From: Hibiscus mutabilis | Taxonomy: Eukaryota; Streptophyta; Magnoliopsida; Malvales; Malvaceae | Direction of reading: 5' to 3' | DNA length: 64,000 bases | Assembly (NCBI GenBank): GCA_019671005.1 | Contig: CM033747.1 | Location: 23,091,188-23,155,187 of the forward strand | Notes under the pieces: model-generated | Told to the model about the DNA's origin: nothing | Database searches by the model: none | The model's input: the letters and a program-made list of their open reading frames with translations, nothing else | Position numbers and translations under genes: made by a program | Part shown: positions 56,508-64,000 of the stretch, piece after piece | Layout of the letters: each line of letters opens with the position of its first letter | How positions within the stretch are numbered: the first letter of the stretch is position 1

Positions 56508-57814
56508 TCAAATAAAAAAGACAACCTTAATGATTTTACTTGATGCCTCTTCCCGTGGTGAGTCACCAGATTCACTGACATTATCAAGAGGATTCACTGC
56601 CACCTCTTTTGTGGTAGCATCAAAGGAGAAATCAAAGCTACAGATGATGGGAAAGAACACAAAGAATTCTGGTAAAGCAACTAGAGTAATCTGGCTCATG
56701 GCAGCAAGTACAGACTTATGCCACGTCTTCACATAGGCATAGAATAGATTATGAGCCAAATCCATTATTTGCACTATGGCTTCAACTCTTCCCAACGTGC
56801 TTGTTACTGTGTCAAGTTTATCCTCTATAGTTAGAACTTTCTTCCATACTTCATCTCTTGTTGAGACATTCTCTATTGCAATGTCTATCTTTTTCTTGCC
56901 ATTTTCTGCCCTTGTTGCAGTGGCCACTTTCAGTGTAGGAACCTCTAAAGTGCGTGTCATTCTCTCGATGGCAACCTTGTTGATTGACCCTTTATTGGTT
57001 GTTCTCTCCTCATTTTTAAGGGTTTTACTCCCTTCAATTCACAAAGCTACATGATCAACGAGGGGAAAGCCAAAATTCCATTCTTCTTCTCAACAAAACC
57101 CTTAATCTCTTTGTGGATGATTGCTCCCATATCAATTTTTCTTCCTTTAATGATAGAATGTGTAAGGCACATTCTATCAAGTGAAACAGTTATGCTATGG
57201 GTTGAAGGAAGCAACCTGAAGTTAATGAATTGAAACCAGATCTTGGCAGGCAAAGTCAAAAACTTTCTATACATAGTAAAGTTCCCAATATTGGTTCCTG
57301 ACCCCAATGCACCCGCAACACACAAATCTTCAATTAACAGATCTAGTTTATCATTAGTAATCTCAGCCACAAACAATTCATGCTCATCCACAGTCACAAT
57401 AATTTTGAATATCTTGTAAATAGTAATAGCACTCCAAGGAATAGAATTTTCCCTCACAAAAACAAGTTTTAATGAGGGATCATAAAGGGTAGCAATAAAT
57501 TCTCTTACCAAGGCAGCGCTGTAGCTACCAGGATGAGTACAAAAACTGTTCCAGTTGTAAACTATGATAGTATTGTGAATGGATTTTCTAGGCTCTTCCT
57601 CAGAAGAAAGTTCAATCCCCTGTTCTAGGTGATTGCTTCTCTTTTGGATGTGCTTCTTAAAATGCTCACCCGTAATCTCTATTTGAAATGCCTTATACTC
57701 AGGATTTTCTTCCTGAGTAACAAGGCCCTCGGATGGAGGATTAGATTCTTAGCTTGGAACATCTTGAACGGAAGGTTCCCTTGAGATTTTTTGGGCTGCT
57801 CTGGTCTTGGCCAT
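56508..57814 (-). pseudogene. Athila env-like ORF (putative plant transposon protein domain), minus strand
   Basis: An ATG at 57812-57814 opens MAKTRAAQKISREPSVQDVP and meets a stop at about codon 22, then the frame resumes. 57511-57047 is the best part (MVREFIATLYDPSLKLVFV, SIPWSAITIYKIF, LRLLPSTHSITVSLDRMCL-like region, GRKIDMGAIIHKEI), resembling the plus-strand env-like gene at 21851-22500 in order and kind of motif. A frameshift and stop near 57040 lead to 56960-56508, a helical C-terminal part (EVWKKVLTIEDKLDTVTSTL) with a hydrophobic run (ITLVALPEFFVFFPIICSF) that might be a membrane segment. It lies after integrase of the same strand, as in Athila elements. Its role in Athila is unproven. 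Confidence 0.7.
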
Positions 57815-58289
57815 GATATATTATAAGAAAGAAGATGAAAATGAGAGATTTTGTAGAGAAAAATGTGAACTTTTAAGCTTCAAAAGATCAGAGAAAATAG
57901 AAAAAAAATGAATGTGCAGTGAAGTTCAAAGTTGATTAATAAAGAAGAAGAAAAAAGGGAAAATAAAGAGGCATGATTTGTATCGTTTGATGAGATGAGA
58001 ATCGACGGTCTAATCTTGGCTCAATAATCATGTCCGTTCGTTGCATCTCTCGCGTACATGATGAACGACTGCGATTTTTAGGGATTAATCAGTGTAATTG
58101 AATTACCCTCTAAAATTCATGCATATTTGTGAAGCCTTTTTTCGTACAAGTTGTTAGAGAAGAATAATCCTTGACAAACCAAAGGGAGATTATTCTACAA
58201 AAGGGAAATAAAAGAAATTAAAAAGAAAAACAAGGAAAATAAAATCTAAATCTAATAAAGCATTTATAGAGAATTTTAAAAAAATCGAC
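57815..58289 (-). other. Spacer between integrase and env-like ORF
   Basis: Non-coding spacer between the integrase end and env-like ATG of the minus-strand Athila element. I see no repeat or promoter I can support. Confidence 0.4.
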
Positions 58290-59536
58290 CAATTTAATGG
58301 TCTCAATATTCCCAGGATCAAAATCACCATAATAGAGTTTAAGTCGTTGGCCATTGACTTTGAATGGAATTCCCCTTTTATATCTTTGATTGTGACTGCA
58401 CCGTGTGAAAATACTTCTACAACTTCGAAGGGTCCAGACCAACGTGATCTCAATTTTCATGGGTGCAATTTCAGCTTAGAATTGAATAGCAAAACCAACT
58501 GTCCGACTTTAAATTATCGCTGGAAAATAATCTTATCATGTCAACTCTTGCTCTTGTCCTTGTAAATAGAGGCATTTTCATAAGCATTGCGTCAAATTTC
58601 CTCTAATTTCGTAATGTCCAGCAACCGCTTCTTCCCTGCTGCCTCTATTTAAGAGCCCTCAAGGCCTTATGTTCAAGCTCCACATGCAAATGACAATATT
58701 TTCCAAAAATAAGTTGATATGGAAACAATCCCAATAGAGTTTTATATGCGGTACGTATAGCCCATAATGCATCATCTAATCGATAGGACCAATCTTTCCT
58801 AGTAGTGTTTACCACTTTTTCCAATATGTTTTTAATTGCTCGATTAGAAACCTCTACCTGTTCAATGGATTGAGGATGATATGTTGTCGCCAGTCTATGA
58901 TTAACTCCATAGCGTTTCAACGCAGCAACCACCTGGCTGTAGTGGAAATGCTTGCCCTGATCACTGATCAATGCTCTTGGTGTTCCAAAGCGAGTGAGTA
59001 TATGCTTGTAAAAAAACTTCAAGACCGTTTTAGCATCATCCTTAGGCACCGCAACGACTTTTATCCACTTTGAAACATAGTCCACCGCAACCAAAATGTA
59101 TAGATTTCCAAAAGAATTAGGGAAATGACCCATAAAATCTAATCCCCAAACATCAAATAACTTGATTTCTATTATTGGCTGTTGTGTCATCTCATTTCTC
59201 CTAGATATGGATCTGGTGCGTTGACATATATCACAGCATTGAGCAAACTCGTGAGCATCTTTGAATAATGACAACCAATAAAATTCGAATTGGAGGACTT
59301 TTGCAGTCGTTCTCATTCCACCAAAATGCCCTTCATAAGGAGCATTATAACAATGATGTAGAATATATTTCATTTCTTCCTTAGGGATGCAGCGCCAAAT
59401 TATAGTCATTACAAACCTTGAACAAATAAGGTTTATTCCAATGATATTTTATTGTATCTCTAAGAAATCTAGCCTTTTTGTGCACGGTTGCACCCACATG
59501 AGTCTTTCCACAAACCAAGAAATTCACAATATCAGC
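58290..59536 (-). pseudogene. pol: Integrase of minus-strand Athila element, cut by an LTR insertion
   Basis: The N-terminal domain starts at 59536 in ADIVNFLVCGK-type sequence, exactly where the adjoining LTR begins. 59409-58645 is a 254-residue frame: zinc-binding domain (HHCYNAPYEGHFGGMRTTAK, CDICQRTRSISRRNE), core with WGLDFMGHF, LISDQGKHF and QVEVSNRAIKNILEKV (both Asp and the Glu kept), and DDALWAIRTAYKTLLG. The C-terminal domain is readable at 58460-58290 in two frames (RSRWSGPFEVVEVFSHGAV). Upstream pol and gag are not in the window. The catalytic triad is present, but the N-terminal interruption and frameshifts make it a remnant. Confidence 0.85.
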
Positions 59537-60434
59537 CGTAGTCACTAAATTTTAGCCTAAATCAAAGAAAAAATAATTAAAGGAAAATCAGTCAAGCAAT
59601 TTGGATTAAAGGGGAAGGGAATCAATCGAGCATGGAAAGCAATCAATCACCGAATCAATCCAAATCAGAATCAAACAAATCGGGAAAAGAATCAAGCAAT
59701 CAACACCAAATCAAGCCAAATCAATAGGATTTTTTATTCTCTTTAATTTAGGCATGTAAACAACTATAAAAAGCCTTGCAATTTCATTTTAATTTTCACT
59801 ATGAGATTTTCAAGCAATAAAAAGCAAGCAAGAAAGAATTCTAGGTATTATCATCTTATTATTATTATTATTATTATGTATACTTTGAATTAAAAGAAAG
59901 GAAGGGATAGTTTTTTCACCTTGTATGTTTTTGAGCTGCCGCCATGAATGCTGTTTTGAGGCCACATCCCCGATGATGGATGTTCTTCCCTCATGTTGTC
60001 AGAGTTCTATTTTTTTTAAAAAAAAGGTGGATTAAAAGGTCTCATTAAATCCGAGTTTTGTTTTTAGATTTTTAGGTGATTTGGAGAAAAAAAATCATAT
60101 TGTGATTTAAAAAGCGAATCAAAAAGTCCTTTGTTTGAGATCCTGCCGCCTGTAAATGACGGTCGACACGACGAACGTTTGCCGTGTTCTTCACATCATG
60201 AAGAACACGAAGAATAACTTCAAAGAAAATGAAAAGATGAGGTTTGATCCATTTTCGACAGGAAATTTTCAAATGAAACTGCTTTTTTTTCTTTCTTGCT
60301 ATTTATAGTATCTGAGAACCTAACCCGGGTCCATATTGGAACACGCGCCCTTCTTTCATGTGTATTTCTTTGCAACCTTCCATTTTTAATTTTATGCAAT
60401 ATGAACCCTCTTTTGTTTTTAATTCGGCTTTTAA
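59537..60434 (+). mobile_element. Tat-type LTR fragment inserted in Athila integrase gene
   Basis: It starts CGTAGTCACTAAATTTTAG (TG changed to CG) and shares its layout with 11559-12339: AATC-rich region, CATGTAAAC, ACTATAAAAAG (TATA at 59765-59770) and CAAGCAAGAA. It starts exactly where the integrase reading breaks. At its right it is cut by a chromovirus LTR at 60435 before its own end is reached. A TTA microsatellite lies at 59851-59877. Confidence 0.65.
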
Positions 60435-63229
60435 TGTAACACCCTTACCAGTATTAATTAACTAATACCAGTATAGAGTGTCACATACTATTTAACCATA
60501 TTTTTATACTAACCAAATTAATCCAAAAACGGTAATTTTTGAAAAGTTATATTTATCGCGTAAAATCAATTACAAATTTTTGATTAGTTAAATAGACTCC
60601 GTTTTCAGGCAGCAATTTGGTAGTTTGTAACTACACATTTTAATTAAGTAAACTACCTAAATTAAAAATGATCTTAATTACTATAAAAATCAAATTTAGA
60701 AATTTACCCGATTTCCATTACTAGAAATATATTTTATTTTTTAACTAATATAAACCATATTATAAAGTAACCACTTATCTAGATATTAATATTACATGCC
60801 ATATCTAGACCAGTTAAAGTGAGCTACCAATATTTTATACATGCCAACTAGAGATAACCAAAATAAATCGAAGATGTAAATTACCGATACAACTATTTTT
60901 CCTCGAGGTGATGATGCTGATATTCCTTACTCCTGCCCTGGATTACTACCTACGCGTGAAAACCATCACACGCTAAGTAAACACTTAATGAGGCATTATA
61001 ATTATTTAACATACATCAACATGCTTGAATTATATCAATAATATAATTAACATGCAATTTGATCACCATTCTTTTATTTTCCTTATGTTAATCAAGTATC
61101 AACATAATATATTCCAGATTTATAAATCCAATTAATATCCTTGTCATTATCCGAGAGTTTATATACCCTCTAATTTTATTAATCATTTATTGTCAAATAA
61201 ATTATTGCCCAACATAGTTTGAGGACTTGAGAACACGAGTCAAAACCGCACCAAAGTTCTAATAAACTGCACCGAAGTGCTAAGAGATTGCACATAAGTG
61301 CTAAGAAACCACACATAAGTGTTAATAAACCACTGGACTCTATGGCATGCCAACTATAATCTATACCTTAATTACTTATTTGGGCATATTTTTACCAATT
61401 CCATATTCGATTCATCCATGGCAATATAATTAAATACTGGGCAGTTCATACCCTATAACACAACATATCAAAATTAAATTACCTGTGAACAATGCATGTA
61501 ATTCTTCTACCTTTGACAATTCTCAACATGTCAAATATAAATTCATAATATGGTTATCAAGCAACTATTCATGCATAAAATTGCACTCACCTCGACACTT
61601 TATACTTTGTCATGTTCAACTAGCCTCACTAAGTTCAACTTTGATCCCGTTCCTTTCCTTGATTGCTAACTCGGTCTTGATTTTGTTCATAGTCTACAGT
61701 GCATTAAAATTACCATAAGTACATTCCAAATTATATGTTAGTATCCTACTAACACATAAACAATATAGGAAAATTTTTCCTATAAACACCCTAATATTTT
61801 CCAAATATTAGTTTTATGACACAAGTCATTCCATCCCCAATACTTTGTATTTCTTCCAACCCTTACTCAAAGAATGATTTATAACTCATTCTAACCTTAA
61901 TTTCAGCATAATGCTTCCATGAAAATAAATTTTCACTTTAGTCCTTAAATTCTTCCTAATTGCCAAATTGGTCCCCGATCTTTTCCAAATTTCTGAATTG
62001 ATCCCTATGTTCTACAAACTTCCAAAATGGTCCAAATGACATTTTAAAGCTTGTAAAATCATAATTTCAACATTTCCACATTTATAGAACATTTTCCATA
62101 ATTTCCCCCTAATTCCTTCAAAATGCCGAAATCACCCCTCTACTTTTCCAAGTTTCCAAATTAGTCTACTTAACACTTAAACATCATTTCCAAGCCTTCA
62201 CAACCAGTTCAACTCAAAATCCTTCCAAAATCAACTTTTCTACTAAAACCCTAACTTTGAACAATTTAGGGTTTAGCTATTTCCATGTAGTTTCAATCAT
62301 CATACAAGCTTTAATATGATTCTACAACATCATATTCATTAAAAACTAACCTTAATTCATTCTAAATCAACATCCCCTTCATCCATCAATTTCCCAAAAC
62401 TAAGGTTTTAAATAAGAAAAACATGAACAAATGGTACCAATAGATAGAGAATTTCACGTAGATAAATTTCATGTTTCATGCCTTCATCAAAATTCCAACT
62501 AAATAAGCCTAAAAAATCAAGAAGAATTTTTTTTTCTTCTTACCTTGGGGTATTCGAACTTGGCTGAAAGTTGGGGAAGAAATCTTGAACTTTCTTTTCC
62601 TTCAAATTAAGCCACTTGTAATCAATTTATTAAAAATTAATTTAAAAATCATTTTTAAAGTCTAAAGACCTTTTTACCCTTGTAATCCAAAGCTCCATAT
62701 TAAGCCACATGTCCACCTACCAATCCAAGGGCCCAAAACAATCCAAGGAGTTAGTGATTACCAACTTTTCCCTTGCCATCTTCAAAAATTACCATCTTGC
62801 CATTTTTCATACAATGGCTAAGATTAAACATGGAAAAGTAATCTTTAATCCAATGACCCATACTGATTTCCATTAAAATAATGCATGGAAATAACCCTTT
62901 TACCCTTGTCTTATTTTAATAAAATATCTAATAAAAGATTTCTCATTTATACGATTAAATCCGATTATCCGAATTTTTCCTGAACTTTAAAGCTTCATAG
63001 CTCTTCATACAAACTCCACATCAAAATCCGTGTATCACAAAAATGCCACTCTTGAGGGTGAACTATTCATTTACAGGACTAACTTATAAACTTTTGAAAA
63101 TTACAACTTGGTCCCTAAACTTTCCAAAGTTTACACTTTGGCACCAAACTTTTCAAATTTTACATTTTGGTCACCAAAATTTTCAAGTTTTACATTTTTG
63201 GTCACTAACCAAAATTTCAAGATATTACA
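60435..63229 (-). mobile_element. 3' LTR of minus-strand chromovirus
   Basis: Read on minus it starts TGTAATATCTTG directly after a purine tract and ends GGGTGTTACA. The 2.8 kb LTR is rich in short phrases such as GGGACCAA and AAATTTGG. It contains phased hairpins at 61248-61322. The partner LTR lies beyond the window. Confidence 0.85.
61248..61322 (-). repeat. Four 21-bp-phased hairpin units in chromovirus LTR
   Basis: Units start at 61248, 61269, 61290 and 61311, exactly 21 bp apart. Three form perfect 4-bp stems: GCAC-CGAA-GTGC, GCAC-ATAA-GTGC and ACAC-ATAA-GTGT. On the transcribed minus strand the first loop is UUCG closed by C-G, a very stable tetraloop. The first unit (61248) no longer pairs. 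Confidence 0.8.
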
Positions 63230-63245
63230 ATTCTTCCCCCTTAAG
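63230..63245 (-). other. Polypurine tract of chromovirus
   Basis: On the minus strand CTTAAGGGGGAAGAAT lies directly before the TGTAATATC start of the 3' LTR. Confidence 0.85.
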
Positions 63246-63266
63246 AAAATTTGTCCTCAAATTTTC

Positions 63267-64000
63267 CTAAGTACTAGGTTGAAAAAGATGCGGATACTGC
63301 TTTTTCATTGACTCCTCAGGTTCCCAAGTAGCTTCCTCTACTTTGTGATTTCTCCATAACACTTTGACTAGAGGAATCTTTTTATTTCTTAACTGTTTTT
63401 TCTCCGTGAGCTAATATTCTCACAGGTTCCTCGTCAGTATGTCGATCTTGCTGAATCTTGATTTCTTCCGGTGTAATGACATGCGAAGGATCTGATCGAT
63501 ACTTCCTCAACATGGATACATGAAAAACATAATGGATCTTACTCATCTTAGGTGGCAATGCTAACTGATATGCCATTGGTCCAAGCCTTTTTAGAATCTC
63601 ATACGGGTCGATGAATCTTGGACTAAGCTTGCCTTTTCGTCTAAAGCGTAACACCTTTTTTCTAGGGTGATACTTTTAAAAATACCTTATCTCCAACTTC
63701 AAACTCAATATCTTTTCTTTTAAGATCCAAGATTTTTGTCTATCGGAGGCAGCTTTGAGATTGTCTTGAATAATTTTTACCTTATCTTCTATCCTCTAAA
63801 CAAGATCTGGTCCAATAACCTTCTGATCCTCAAGCTCGAACCAATTCAACGGTGTTCTACATTTCCTCCCATATAATGCTTCGTAAGGAGCCATCTTATG
63901 CTTGTTTGATAACTATTGTTATATGCGAATTCCGCTAATGGGAGATGTTTTTCCCAAGAACCTGCAAAATTTATTACACGTGCTCTAAGCATATCCTCTA
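63267..64000 (-). pseudogene. pol: Chromovirus integrase C-terminal part with chromodomain
   Basis: The 3' end of pol; the rest is beyond the window. 64000-63900 reads as the end of the integrase core (GSWEKHLPLAEFAYNNSY). 63654-63382 is the C-terminal domain (RKGKLSPRFIDPYEILKRLG, MAYQLALPPKMSKIHYVFHV, then KYRSDPSHVI). A frameshift near 63390 leads to a chromodomain-like end, 63389-63267 (IPLVKVLWRNHKVEEATWEP, then EESMKKQYPHLF and a stop). Such chromodomains are thought to steer chromovirus integration to heterochromatin. The combination points to the Tekay/Del lineage. Frame breaks between 63655 and 63900 show it is inactive. Confidence 0.9.

Overview
The window looks like nuclear heterochromatin of a flowering plant, probably a eudicot: AT-rich, with no recognisable host gene and filled almost edge to edge by long terminal repeat (LTR) retrotransposons inserted into one another. 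Fragments resemble Tat/Ogre and Athila elements I associate with Malvaceae such as cotton, but that placement is a weak inference. All protein-coding signals are remnants of gag, protease, reverse transcriptase (RT), RNase H, integrase (IN), a Tat ORF1 or an Athila env-like ORF, and every one carries stops, frameshifts or deletions.

Layout, left to right. (1) 1-5086: a gag-only Ty3-like element on +, with a truncated 5' LTR (1-864), PBS, broken gag, PPT and a 2.5 kb 3' LTR. It interrupts (2) 5087 to about 10920: a Tat-type remnant with gag, no pol, a 46-bp minisatellite, a second repeat array and a 3' LTR from 9736. (3) 11559-16820: three LTR fragments (Tat-like, chromovirus-like on +, and a third in minus orientation) holding an unusual hairpin array. 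(4) 16823-25510: a decayed Athila-type element on + with gag, protease, pol lacking RT, env-like ORF and 3' LTR. (5) 25620-27894: a Tat U5 scrap and a 1.4 kb LTR with an initiator-Met PBS. (6) 27895-55753: a large Tat/Ogre-type element on the minus strand (ORF1, gag, protease, RT, RNase H, archaeal-type RNase H, IN), whose 3' UTR is split by (7) a younger complete Athila-type element on minus, 31365-41279, flanked by a perfect 5-bp target duplication. (8) 55754-59536: env-like ORF and IN of another minus-strand Athila element, broken by (9) a Tat-like LTR fragment (59537-60434), itself broken by (10) a minus-strand chromovirus (3' LTR 60435-63229, IN and chromodomain to the window end).

Within each element the genes form the usual retroelement programme: gag builds the particle, protease processes the polyprotein, RT and RNase H copy RNA to DNA from a tRNA-primed PBS, and IN inserts the copy. 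None looks able to do this alone. The most unusual signals are non-coding: a family of hairpins with changing but still paired stems and a nearly constant loop (16141-16567), 21-bp-phased UNCG-like hairpins in a chromovirus LTR, palindromic GTTGCC-N2-GGCAAC motifs spread through the young Athila element, a dense TGCCA/TGGCA motif through the older one, and a W-box cluster in the first LTR.
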